Source: Euclidia mi
Taxonomy: Eukaryota > Arthropoda > Insecta > Lepidoptera > Erebidae
Reading direction: 5' to 3'
NCBI GenBank assembly: GCA_944739405.2
Contig: OX123182.2
Coordinates: 39,805,598 to 39,869,597, forward strand
DNA: 64,000 nt
The notes below the pieces were generated by a model. That model did not search any database. It was given only the letters and a program-made list of their open reading frames with translations, and was not told where the DNA came from. This document shows, one piece after another, positions 45,355 through 55,966 of this stretch (the first letter of the stretch is position 1; the number at the start of each line of letters is the position of its first letter). A program made the translations under genes and the position numbers.

Positions 45355-45560
45355 GGCGGGTTTTTCTGTTACGCTGATCGCACGCCGACGGTCCGCGCTG
45401 ATGGGTCAATATGTATGAAGTAATCCTAGCGTTTTTGAGTCGCGCTGGCCGCTCAGCGCTGTCGGCCGTCAGCGCTGAGTTATTACTTCATACATATTGA
45501 CATTATTGACCCATCAGCGCGGACCGTCGGCGTGCGATCAGCGTGACGGGAAAACCCGCC
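45355..45560. mobile_element. 206-bp MITE of PIF/Harbinger type
   Basis: TTA flanks both sides (45352-45354 and 45561-45563). Long inverted repeats of about 55 bp start GGCGGGTTTT…; the shared core CGCTGATCGCACGCCGACGG continues to CGCTGATGGGTCAAT. The middle (CAGCGCTGTCGGCCGTCAGCGCTG) is itself palindromic, so the element can fold almost end to end. Its ends differ from those of the Harbinger element at 18210, so that element is not its parent. Confidence 0.8.
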
Positions 45561-45824
45561 TTAGCCTAGCAACACTCTAGTTATACTGCCGAAATGAAGA
45601 TTTATTCTTCACAAGACATTAATGTATTTTGTTGGTGTTGTTAACATTGTATTGTTGTATATAACAGCACATTTTATCTAGCGAGAATTTATTGTTCGTG
45701 AGTCGTGTCATGCACTTATTTTATCGTTATATTATTTTTCCGCTGTTGATTTTGTGATGAATTTATCAGGCTACTATCGTCGGGGATCTGCGTTATTTTT
45801 GGATCTTATGATAGTACTAATGTA

Positions 45825-45970
45825 TACCCGCAGTTACACTCGTTATTTTGAATTTAACAGTTTCTGCCCGATCCCATGGGAATTCCGGGAAATCACTTCT
45901 TACTGCACTCCTACGTTTTCCACGGAACATATATGCCAAATTTCAGCAGTGTTTTGTCGATCAGTAAAGC
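45825..45970 (-). mobile_element. Fragment of the short Helitron-like family
   Basis: 'GCCCGATCCCATGGGAATTCCGGGAAATCACTTCTTACTGCACTCCTACG' and 'GGAACATATATGCCAAATTTCAGC' match the interior of 39103-39317; ends not preserved. Confidence 0.5.
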
Positions 45971-46419
45971 AAGAATATTATGCAATACAGAGAAGTGAGT
46001 TATCCTTGAATATTTATGTTAATTGCAGACTTAATAGATAGTTTGAACACATCTGAAACTTAAGCCGACGGCTTCTCTTGGTAATCGACTTCATATTTCA
46101 TTAATATCTGTACTGTATGCATAGCCCCGAGTAAATAGCTAACGACACGTGATATTAACTAAGCGGTTGATGCGTGAAATAAATTATGCGCCGCTTATGT
46201 GTTATACTATTATAGGCTGTGACTTTGATCGCCAGCAACTTCGTGCCGTGAGTACCAAGCATAAACAAGTAGATGTATAATCCAGATGCATAAGCAGTCA
46301 TTGACTCACTTCATATCGTTTAGTCGATAAATGCCTGATACGCGAAATGTATTCGTCTTAAAAGGACTAATTCGTGAAACTAATTCTAATTAGGACTAAT
46401 TCTAAAAATAACTTTGCCA
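45971..46419. other. Non-coding stretch
   Basis: No feature recognised. Confidence 0.4.
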
Positions 46420-47200
46420 CGCAACCATCCGTGTTATTTACGTGAATATAGTCGTTCCTCCGATCGGTCCACTGAGTAGCATCGTGGAATAAAATACCAA
46501 TACTTCTTATATAAACGGGTTTACGAGGCACCGCCGAAGGCTAAAAATAAAACGAAAGAAATCGTTGGCCGTCGTACGTAACAATGAAAACATTATCGAG
46601 CTTTTGTGTAACTATGATGTATAAGAAAGAAGTCGTACTTCTTTTTTGGTAATTTTGTCTTATGGCAATCCTTGTGATCATACCGATTCGTTACAAAGAA
46701 CAAAGTTATCAAATACTCGTTAGCAGTGTTGTGAGTTAGAAAAGTTCTTCAATATTATTACAATACCAGTATTCGTGCAGGCTCTTCAAAGTTAAACTTA
46801 ACGCTCCATTAAACATCAAGTTAAATAGATACATACATACAGTACAGTAGGTACATGGATAAGTTTACATATGTGAATATGTGATGTATGCATATTCTTT
46901 AAAATGATAGTGTATGCTATGGGATTCAGCAGTTTTAAGTCGCAGTACATCTTTATAGCGCATGCGGTAATGGGTATTACTTAAAACGTACAAGTCGAAC
47001 AAATATCACGAGTATTTCATGAAAATTACAGTATTCATTTATTGAGTGGATATTGCTCAGTGATATCCTTTTACCTCGTGGCGAAATAATATATGCTAGT
47101 AAATTTTAGGTTATGTTTAGCCACATGATTATAAGCTGTAGATACGTGATAATCTAAATTGTAAAATAGTAGTTGGTCGGCGCATTATTATAATAACGAT
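46420..47200 (+). repeat. Unclassified diverged repeat, copy 2
   Basis: Collinear with 31880-32800 through several conserved blocks listed there. Same orientation, strongly diverged, non-coding. Confidence 0.45.
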
Positions 47201-47462
47201 TGCTTAAATTGTTCAAGCGATTAAATTATGAACAGATTTGTTACATAAAAAGAATAAGCAGTTTCAATTACAAGTTAAAAGAATCGAGTAGCTTCAGGGT
47301 AGCTTTAGACGATTATATAATTTTAGTTAGAGAAATGTTTTTGTAGAAATGTTTTAATTTAGGTACAGAGCTACTTTACAAAATGTTTAGATTTCGTCAC
47401 ACCTTCATGACGAAAGTTATTAGGTAATTCAATCTTTCATTTGCACTGATTTCAATCTGAAA

Positions 47463-47650
47463 TCATCATCATCATCATCATCATCATATCAGCCAAACGA
47501 CGTCCACTGCTGGACATAGCCCTCCCCCAAAGCTCTCCACTCAGACCGGTCTTGAGCTGCCCGCATCCAACCGCCTCCCGCGATCTTGACGAGATCGTCG
47601 GTCCACCTTGCGGGGGGCCTACCTCTGCTGCGTCAACCGGTACGTAAATC
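47463..47650 (-). mobile_element. RTE-type LINE 3' end with GAT tail
   Basis: On minus it encodes RWTDDLVKIAGGGWMRAAQ, then DRSEWRALGEGYVQQWTS, then a stop and a (GATGAT)n tail (47463-47487 in plus reads ATCATC…). This is the C-terminus and microsatellite tail typical of RTE LINEs. 5'-truncated at about 47650. Confidence 0.8.
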
Positions 47651-48048
47651 TGACAACTCAAATATAAATACTTAATCGCTGTAAAACAACGAACAGTCTT
47701 TATTTGCTTCTGCTCGATCGAAGATTAATCTGTGTCAATTTAAAACAATAATGAATTAATGTTTTGCAAATAGAATTGCATAGGTACATAATGTATTATT
47801 TCAATTCGTTAGTTCTGGTAGCTTTGACGATCGAAATTAATAAATTTCAATTACAGATATCTTAAGAAGCTTGAGATGATAGACATAATTTTATTCAGGA
47901 TGTTACTCAAAAAATTAAAAAGAAAAGATGATTTGGTTAGTCTAAGTAAATATAAATAACATTGTTAATACTTAATTAATGAAGGGTTTGATTGTCGCTG
48001 GTTGATTGATTGATGGTTGACAGATTTGTTTATCTGTATCCGTTTCAG
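47651..48048. other. AT-rich non-coding stretch
   Basis: No feature recognised; it ends in a pyrimidine-rich tract that could serve the putative acceptor at 48048. Confidence 0.4.
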
Positions 48049-48182
48049 GTTTTGGAACGAGCCCAATTCTGTTATTGTTGAGAGATGCACTCAACAGCTA
48101 TATCAAAACGTCGCCGCGGGGTCTGAGGTACGGTGCGAGTGGACGGCTCGCCGGCTCGTGCGCCGCGGTCATCGACGAGTGA
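48049..48182 (+). CDS. Possible terminal exon of an unidentified gene
   Basis: After the tract TTTGTTTATCTGTATCCGTTTCAG (acceptor at 48047-48048) a 43-codon frame begins in phase 2 at 48051: FGTSPILLLRDALNSYIK…, a GASGRLAGSC-type end and TGA at 48180-48182. The stretch is GC-rich compared with its flanks and the frame reads protein-like. No upstream exon was identified in the window, other frames are also open for part of the way, and I do not recognise the family. It could also be a 5' exon or chance. Confidence 0.25.
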
Positions 48183-49086
48183 GCTGTTACTGTCAATGCG
48201 ATCAACTGGGCTCGCGCAACCTAAATACTTTTTATCTTTGTTTGTTCCGTAGACGCGACCATATTGTACATGTAAATCTCATTAATTCAGTACTTCATCG
48301 AATATAACACCAAAGTATTACAGTCCACTGCAGTTTTATTCCACTACATTCTTTCTTCGGGAACCAGCACAACGACGCCATTACAGTTATTAAGCACACA
48401 CATAATATACCTACAGGTCACGGGATCGCTGCCATAAACAAAGACAGAATACAGCGTTTAAGATATATCTGTAATCAATGAAAATACAGTATTATCTATA
48501 TATATATCCTATTCAACAGAGAGCATGAGATATTTGAGATCTTATTCCAACGTATTATAACCAAATTAAGACTGGTTTCGAGCATATTCAAGATTAATTT
48601 AAATTGTCAATATTACTAAAGTGATGCAGGTGGCTAAAGCAGATTTATAATATTTATAGGTAGGTACAAATAAAATGTATGTGCCGGTCTGTGATTTCAA
48701 TGTAACTATGTTTTATCAAGCACATACAATTAATTACAGCATTCCAAGACGTTAACAAATTTTGTAAAATAATTGTCTGTCTGTCTGCACTACGTATGTT
48801 CGAAGTAAATACGTATTAAATTATAAATTATCGCTTGTCTAACGGCGAAGAAAAACATTGTCAGACAAACTGCATGTCAACTGAGAGTGGGAAGACCGCC
48901 AACCAGCACCTGGCCAGCCCCACTTGGATTATGGTCTTAACATGCTCATATTGAGAAGCGGCCCATGCCCAGTAGTGTGACCATATACACCGTGTATTTT
49001 AAGTCAGTGTTTTCCCGAAAAGTATGTACTCAGCCCAAGATATAGAACCTATCTATAATATTTATTTTACAAAATATACGAAAAAA
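48183..49086. other. AT-rich non-coding stretch
   Basis: No feature recognised; 'AGTGGGAAGACCGCC…CCAGTAGTGTGACCAT' near 48890-48985 may be an old repeat. Confidence 0.4.
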
Positions 49087-49325
49087 AAATCCGTGTGGTG
49101 ACGGATTAAGAATACGGAATGTCACCACCCCATATCATCCCGTTGGTGTCGTAAGAGCCGACAGAAGGACCATACTATGCAGAGAACAGCACTATGGAAG
49201 GAAAATGTGAAACAAACCCTTTACCAACCCGTTTGGCCAGCGTGGTATAGTAGGCCAATTCCTCCTTTCAAAGTAGAGGCCTAGTCCCGCAGTGGACTGT
49301 AAGGGGCTGAAGATGATGAGGAAAA
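49087..49325 (+). mobile_element. SINE with RTE-type tail
   Basis: Head CCGTGTGGTGACGGATTAAG … CCCGTTGGTGTCGTAAGAG matches module 1 of the SINE at 42268. It is followed by 'TTGGCCAGCGTGGTATAGTAGGCCAA' and the end 'AGAGGCCTAGTCCCGCAGTGGACTGTAAGGGGCTGAAGATGATGAGG', which resembles the RTE LINE end 'AGGCCTACGTCCAGCAGTGGACGTC…GATGATG'. Non-coding. Confidence 0.75.
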
Positions 49326-50399
49326 AAAAGGAAAAATTTCTCTATTAAAATGTTTCTTTTAAATCCCCATTTCATAGGACTAAAATGTGTCGTGAACGAA
49401 GGGTAAGCTACTTTTTAGGTTATAAATAAAGTGCTTGACCTTACGCATCGACCGCCACGTTGTTATGCCATGAAAAATTAATTTCAGCGAAAGAAAAAAT
49501 AAAGAAAAAAAAGTCTTTTACGTAAAATAAATGTTGTAGGTAGCTTCTATATCATCGGCTGAGTTCATACTTTTCGGAAAAACACTGACATTAATTCACG
49601 GTGAATATACAGGGCTGATGATGACGAATCCCTGGTATGTCTGAACCGATTTTAATGGGGCTTTCATTGGGAGATAGAGGACTTTGTTGCGATAATTTGC
49701 TATATTATAAGCTATAATTCGACCCAGTTGGTGATCCTGTTGTCAAGATACCAAAAATAATGCTGGTGCAATAGCGGCAAACAGCTAGATTTTTTATTTA
49801 AGTTATAAGTTGCTAAGCAAAAAAAGGAAAGTAAAGAAAACCTAACAAATTGAACGGTGTCACATAAAATTCAACGAACCTCTATTATATTTATACACCT
49901 TAAGAAGCCCTTTCCCTTCTTCCTTACTCATTCTCTACTTTTGAATTAAATGAAATGTAAAATTAGTAATTGACGAGCAAGCAACTAATCACCAGTCAAA
50001 CAAATTTATAATTGCTCAGCTCCTTAGTAGTTAACGCCTGATTATTTATATCTTCGTAAAAATTAAAATGCACCATTTTAGACCCTCACATGTAGAGGGT
50101 AAAATACTATATTATGGTTCTTAAATCACCATGAAGGGAATACAAGTAATTACAAATCACTCTGTATAATGAAATGACATTACTACATAACAAGTTACAA
50201 TGAATATTATACTGACTTTAGTGAGAGTTATTATTATTATTTTTGAAGATGTCTTAACCTAGAATAATAGTCTAAACCAATATCGAATTTCAAATGTCTG
50301 ATAACTCGATCTTACAGAAATCTCAAATTCGGAACGCGTTTATTTTTTAAATGGCGAAACTACTAGGTTCGATACGAATAAACATCCTTACGAATTGTC
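49326..50399. other. AT-rich non-coding stretch
   Basis: No gene recognised. 49610-49690 ('GTCTGAACCGATTTTAATGGGGCTTTCATTGGGAGATAGAGG') looks like a dispersed repeat fragment. Confidence 0.4.
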
Positions 50400-50640
50400 T
50401 TTAGGTGTCCTGTGTGCCGCGGCTCACACGTATGGGCAATATTGTAAAAACTTTAACTGTTATTTCATGTAAGAGCCGCAGTGGTTTCGGCGTGGGTAGT
50501 GTAGGGACGACATTAAGCTATTTGCGAGCAATGAAAAAGCCACTTACGTTCTAAAACTCTCCGCTGAGTGCTATGTGGCAAGTAGAATGTGAGGTTCAAA
50601 GTAGTTCATTACAAATAATCCTTTTTAAACGGTTTTATTT
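50400..50640 (+). repeat. Unclassified repeat, copy 1 (pair with 57900-58130)
   Basis: 'GGGACGACATTAA', 'TTTGCGAGCAATGAA', 'CGCTGAGTGCTATGTGGC' and 'GAGGTTCAAAGTAG' occur in the same order in 57990-58110. Non-coding. Confidence 0.55.
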
Positions 50641-50960
50641 AGCTTGACCTGTTTATTTGTTTATTTATTTGTTTGGGTCAGATTTAGTAATTGGAATTTT
50701 ACCCTCTTCCTGATGCAAATTGATCTGATATTTAGTTCACACTATTAATCTTGATGACAATACAACATAACATATTCCTTATGATGGTAAATCCAAGATG
50801 GCCGCCGATAAAAAATGGCGGATCACATAATATGTGATCCGCCATTTTTTATCGGCGGCCATCTTGGATTTACCATATTACTTCACAACAACCTCAATAT
50901 GGGTATAAAATGAAAGGGCTTGATTGGTAGAATAGAGCTCACTATAAAAAAATAACACAT
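50641..50960 (+). repeat. Element related to the 60108 array, with palindrome
   Basis: 'CTTGACCTGTTTATTTG…GGGTCAGATTTAGTAATTGGAATTTTACCC' and 'AAAGGGCTTGATTGGTAGAATAGAGCTCACTAT' match 60108-60600 at both ends. The middle module is replaced by the perfect palindrome 50784-50876. Confidence 0.7.
50784..50876. repeat. Perfect 46-bp palindrome around one base
   Basis: The left arm 50784-50829 and right arm 50831-50876 are exact reverse complements with a single A between them. Each arm holds CCAAGATGGCCGCCGAT and AAAATGGCGGATCACAT. The homologous modules at 60108-60600 carry this sequence once per unit, so the palindrome arose by inverted duplication of one arm. Confidence 0.92.
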
Positions 50961-50964
50961 AAAA

Positions 50965-52090
50965 ACACAATATATCTCATAAGTAATACATATATGAATT
51001 AGATTGTTTAATGCGATTGCCAAGTCAATATATTTATTTAAAACATTACAGATTTTTAATAAATAACCGACTTGGTATTACATGGATCTCACAACTTTTT
51101 ACGGTCGCGAGACTTTGTATTTTTGACAAGTATTGTTTTTATGCGATCTCATTTCTTTTTGTAGATTGTCTTACTTTTGTCCTTTCCGGTACCTTCTACT
51201 TCTTGTACACCAACAACCAATTTTCTTAATTAAAACTATAACTGCAAATGTAATTTTGTATGTATTTATTTATGCAGTTGATGTATCTCGAAAACTGGAC
51301 TGGACAGAAATTATAAAATATTTTAATTTTTCCTTGATTCGTATACTAATCACTAATCGTATTCTAAAATTGAAGCTTCTATGTTTGCTAAGAGTGCCTT
51401 ATACTTTTGATGATCGGTCAGTGAGTGACAAAATTAAGAATTTTGACTCGTTATAATTCTTAAACGACTGGTTCAAATTGAATGAAATTTGAAATACATC
51501 ATGTTTATACAATGACTGCGTAGTAACTAAAAAATCAGGCTTCTAGTTGTATCCACAACGAAGTTAGAGGGGGTCGAAAATGGCCTGAATTGCTTCAAGA
51601 AAAGGATGGTACGGCCGTGCTGCTTATTTGCTCGACTTGGTAGGGGCACCGCATTAAAAATCTTTAATGTTTTAAATAAATATATTGACTTGGCAATCGC
51701 ATTAAACAATCTAATTTATATATGTATTACTACTACTTATGAGATATATTGTGTTTCCATGCGATGGCCTAGTCAATCTATATATTTAAAACATTCAAGA
51801 TTTTTAAATAACCAATTTGGTATTACATGGAACTCACAACTTTTTACGGTCGCGAGAGTTGGTATTTTTGACAAGTATTGTTTTTATGGGATCTCATTTC
51901 TTTTTGTCTTACTTTTGTCCTTTCCGGTACCTTCTACTTCTTGTACACCAACAACAAATTTTATTAATTAAAGCTCCAACTGCAAATGTAATTTTGTAAT
52001 CCTCTATATTTATAAGGGATTACAAAGTTATTTATGCAGTTGATGTATCTCGAAAACTGGACAGAAATTAAAAAATATTTTTATTTTTTG
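50965..52090. repeat. Complex repeat: inverted arms and a 320-bp direct duplication
   Basis: Arm 50965-51062 ('ACACAATATATCTCATAAGT…GCGATTGCCAAGTCAATATA') recurs inverted at 51653-51757. In addition 51011-51330 and 51764-52085 are direct copies ('TCACAACTTTTTACGGTCGCGAGA', 'TTTTTGACAAGTATTGTTTTTATG', 'CTTTCCGGTACCTTCTACTTCTTGTACACC'). A GC-richer block (51527-51655) lies between them. No transposase; superfamily unknown. Confidence 0.65.
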
Positions 52091-52319
52091 AGTTTAGCAG
52101 AAGCGAGTGAAATTCCCTCAACCGAAGACGATAAACGATTGAAGGACAGTTAAAGTCTCCTTGTGGAATAAAGCAAATCCTGTAGCTGAATGTTTTTCCC
52201 GATCGCACTACATATTCGCCAACAAAGAAAATAAATTGGTGAGACTTTTCAAATAGCTTTTTCACTCATTATTAATATTAATAACGTCAGACAGAAATTA
52301 TAGTCACACTAGACGATGC

Positions 52320-52506
52320 ATGTAGTTATGCGCGCATATTTTACGAAGCCTTTTCTTCCTGACCCCTTGAGCATTTCGGGGAATCCTTCATAGTGCACCG
52401 TTATAGCCCCCAAGCAACGTTCATGCTAAATTTCAGCTTCTTGCACCCAATCGATTGTATCTATCTATATATCTATCAGTAACTCAGGCAGTAACGCAAG
52501 AATTAT
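52320..52506 (-). mobile_element. Decayed short Helitron-like copy
   Basis: 'CTAAATTTCAGCTTCTTGCACCC' and 'CAGTAACGCAAGAATT' match the family at 39103-39317; ends eroded. Confidence 0.45.
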
Positions 52507-52573
52507 CAATTGATGCCAGGAGTGTAAATAAACAAAAGTACCTGTATTTTTACAATAAAAAAGCTTTAAGTTT

Positions 52574-52816
52574 CAATACATACATACATACATATACTCA
52601 CGCCTTTTTCCCGTCGGGGTAGGCAGAGACAACAGAACGCCACTTGCTTCTATCCTTACAAACCTCACGCGCTTCCTTTTTCTTCTTTTTCATACATGCT
52701 CGCCTGTTTCGGATACTTCGGACCTTGCCGTTTTTTAGGACGTCCCCAATTTGATCGAGGAATGTCCGACGAGGTCTGCCTCTATCGACTTGCCCACACA
52801 CATTTGCCTTATAAAT
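52574..52816 (-). mobile_element. 3' end of the TATG-tailed LINE, minus strand
   Basis: Encodes IYKANVCGQVDRGRPRRTFL, DQIGDVLKNGKVRS, RNRRACM, CKDRSKWRSVVSAYPDGKKA, then a stop and a tail that reads (TATG)n on minus (ATACATAC… at 52578-52593 in plus). CTTTAAGTTT (52564-52573) and CTTTGAGTTT (52817-52826) look like a target duplication with one change. Confidence 0.75.
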
Positions 52817-52826
52817 CTTTGAGTTT

Positions 52827-55087
52827 AAATGTACGCACCAAATTGATATGTAATGTATTGTGTCATATGTCTGTATTTTTTTAAATCTTATAATTATTAT
52901 AGAATTCCCAACAACCAAAATTGGATATGGGAAGCTTTTTTCATCGAATCGTGAGAGTGGTCGAATGAATTTGCATTTTGAATAAATACAGTTATTTCAA
53001 ATAGTAAATATGGGGTTTATTGAATAAATAACGTGTGCCGTGGTAGTGTATGTTCGGCACGACTTGGGTAAGACTGCTATTGTTTATAGCGGCACTAAGA
53101 AACTTTACTTTGTCCATATGTCCCCTACGCTTAGGGGAGGAAATAAAATAGATCAGTTTGTCAGCGCGTTGCGAACCGCCTTCCGAGTAATAAAGTAGTT
53201 TGATCGAAAAACTTTTCTCCTAATATAAATATGGTTCAAAAGCAAAATCTATTACTAAAGTTATAATGATATGATTCTTACTCGTTTATATTATAGGCGT
53301 AATATTTATTGTAGCAATATCAAAATAGCAAAATCATTAACTATATGACTAGGCATATAGAGAAGAAAAGGGCAACGTAATTGAGGTAAGTTGAGAATAC
53401 CCCGGTTCGTTTGTTTACCCACCAAAATGTACCATTACGGATACTGCTACTTTGCGGCGATATCCTGTATAAGATGCCGCAACGGTCAACTCACGTTGAG
53501 TTAGCAGTTTTATTTTAATGGAAAATTATGCGCTGGCTGCTAAAAAACCACAGTTAATAGCTGATGGACGGTTGTGATTTTCTTTTCTTTATTTTTTGAT
53601 ACTGTGTTTAATTAGATATATTTTCATTGTACAATTTTTATTTTCTAAGACTGTGTTCAAAACTATACTGTTGGTATAAGTCATAAACCTAAGTCTCATA
53701 GGGTATCTATGTCTGTTTATTTATCTAATCTGTAATTTTTCTGTAATAATGTACCTACTATGTTTCAAGGAATCATCTTAAATCCGTTCATCTAACGAAT
53801 AAAGAAATAAATACGACTAGGTTTGGGAATAGATGCACAATATAATTATAACACTTGCAATTTATAAATATGTATATGTGTGTAACTGTTTGTTTTCCCC
53901 GAAATAAATAAATAAATAACACTTGCAATTTAGATCTATCCTTGTTGTGAAAATTGTTTGTAATGTTTCTGTGCTGGTTTATATAGGGCGAACAATTTTC
54001 TAATGTTAGATATTGTTAACGGGCGTAATGGCGCAAACAAATAAAATAAGTTGTTTTGCCTTAATGCAATTTACGTAAGTACCTCTGTTGGATCAAATAT
54101 ATTTATCTCGGAGGTGATACTGAAATTTTATAAATAGAAATGTAAGAGGCAATTATATATCTTTGTTTATATGATGATGGAATACTTGACTGTTACATCA
54201 TTTTATTCACAAAGAGACCAGTAACCTCAAACTCAAATCTCGACGAATAATTATACTACTTAGTACTTACTACTTTCAGTTATTACTCAAAATTATATAA
54301 GTTCTTACAATAGTACCAGGAATAGCTTTTAAATAATACTCGGTAGTCAAACTACTAGATTTATACTAACGAGTATTAGTTATGTTATTATTATGTTCAA
54401 GTGTGTGCAGTGCAGTAATGAAATTATCACTTAATATTGTGTTTACCTTCACTGTTCTAACTGCTATAAAACTTTCTAATATTTAAAAAACGAGGACTTA
54501 ATAAAATATAACAGCAAATGTCTCAGACCTAAACTATTTTAGACCATCCATCATTTTCGTTACCTATTTTATTCCAATTTGCCAATTTCTATTAAATGTT
54601 AGAGACAGATGCTCACAAAAATGGCATTAGTTTACGTCTAATAACAACTTAATTGAAAAAGCTGAGATTAACTTAGCTGTATTCAGCATAGGTATTATAA
54701 TGCGTAATCTTACCAGGATTTACTTCACATATTAATATGCGAAAGGAAAAAGTGATTAACTTGGCAGCCCATATAAACGAAGAGATGACGATCGATTCAG
54801 AAATTGAATGATATGTAGGTTTAGTTTTAATATGGTTAATTGTATTTGCTATATTTATATTATATATTAGGTATATATAATGCATTATTAGGTATATATA
54901 ATGTAAGTGGATGCTCCTGTTTCACCATGTCTATTCTGAGGAGGCTAACCAAAACTATTATGCTTGAATATTATTATGTACAGTAAATATATACAAGTGA
55001 TATAGAAGGTGTAACAGTTGCAGCACCTTAAAAAATATAAATTGTGTAGGTATTATGCAAAACCTGGCGATGAAAACGAGTGACCGT
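52827..55087. other. AT-rich non-coding stretch
   Basis: No gene recognised. It holds the tiny insertion at 53865-53916; 53020-53200 and 53400-53530 are slightly richer in GC and unexplained. Confidence 0.4.
53865..53916 (+). mobile_element. 52-bp LINE 3'-end insertion
   Basis: Flanked by an exact 16-bp duplication TAACACTTGCAATTTA (53849-53864 and 53917-53932). The insert ends in GAAATAAATAAATAAA, the tail type seen at 6690. It is an extremely 5'-truncated retrotransposed copy. Confidence 0.75.
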
Positions 55088-55300
55088 GAGTTTTATTGCC
55101 CGTTCTTTCTCATGGTTCTACCTATTGCTTTGCGAACGTGGCAGTAAATGTAAATGTAGAAGCATACAGTAATAATGTTTTAAATTTGAGTATAAGTAAT
55201 TATTTGATTTATTATTTTGACGTTCATAAGCGTCACATTGTGACCCAAATGAATGAAGGATTTTGAATTTGAATTTCAATTTGAATATATTCATCAATTA
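55088..55300 (+). repeat. Fragment related to the LTRs at 22781/28110
   Basis: 'GAGTTTTATTGCCCGTTCTTTCTC.TGGTTCTA' and 'TGCTTTGCGAAC…GTAAATGTAAATGTAGAA' match LTR positions 23370-23452. The continuation ('GACGTTCATAAGCGTCAC') is absent from those LTRs, so this is a related family or solo-LTR piece. Confidence 0.6.
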
Positions 55301-55422
55301 TTTCTTTCTGTGGTTCACTAATTTTACGTGTTAATCTTATGCACATATTCATTATTCAAATATTTTTATTTAACTACATGGTTGTCTTAGCGTTCGCCTC
55401 GCCATTTAGCTAAGTAAGGGTT

Positions 55423-55955
55423 CCTCCTTGCGTCGTTTATCCTCAATGCTGAGGGTCGTGGCTTTTTAGGATAACTTTTTCCCGGACTATTTCGCGCCAG
55501 CTCACTCTATCTTCGGCAGCATGGATGGCATCGTAGACCGAGGTGTTCAAAACAGAGCGGATCTGGTCAGACCAGCGCAAGGGGCTTCTGCCTCTGGGTC
55601 TCTTCCCGTCCACCTTGCCCGTCATCAGCAGCTTTTCCAAGTTATCACCTCTATTTCTGGCAATGTGGCCAAAGAACTCAAAACTCCTCCGTAAGCATGT
55701 TGTGCTGAGTCTCATCGGTAGCTTAAGCTCGGCTAGAATAGATTCATTGGTACGGTGTTCTGTCCAATGAATTCCAAGCATTTTTCTCCAGCACCACATT
55801 TCAAATGCATCAACGCGTTGTCGGTCAGCTTTTTTGAGGGTCCAAGTCTCCGCGCCGTAAAGAAAGATGGAAAAAACAAGGGTGGTAACGAGCTGCTTCT
55901 TCGTCTTCCTCGAGATGTTCCTGTCGGTCCATATAGGGTCCAGCTGGATCATAGC
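55423..55955 (-). mobile_element. 5'-truncated RTE-type LINE with 11-bp duplication
   Basis: AAGTAAGGGTT flanks both sides (55412-55422 and 55956-55966). The 533-bp insert contains the last 169 codons of an RTE-like protein and a short 3' region (…CATTGAGGATAAACGACGCAAGGAGG on minus). No poly-A. Confidence 0.85.
55443..55952 (-). CDS. RTE-type reverse transcriptase C-terminus, intact frame
   Basis: 169 codons without a break: IWTDRNISRKTKKQLVTTLV, YGAETWTLKK, MWCWRKMLGIHWTEHRTNES, RSFEFFGHIARNRGDNLEKL, KRPRGRSPLRWSDQIRSVL and WREIVREKVILKSHDPQH. This is the RT thumb and C-terminal tail of RTE-clade LINEs. It lacks the endonuclease and the RT catalytic block, so it cannot act on its own. The intact frame fits a young insertion. 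Confidence 0.85.
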   Translation of the reverse strand: MIQLDPIWTDRNISRKTKKQLVTTLVFSIFLYGAETWTLKKADRQRVDAFEMWCWRKMLGIHWTEHRTNESILAELKLPMRLSTTCLRRSFEFFGHIARNRGDNLEKLLMTGKVDGKRPRGRSPLRWSDQIRSVLNTSVYDAIHAAEDRVSWREIVREKVILKSHDPQH

Positions 55956-55966
55956 AAGTAAGGGTT

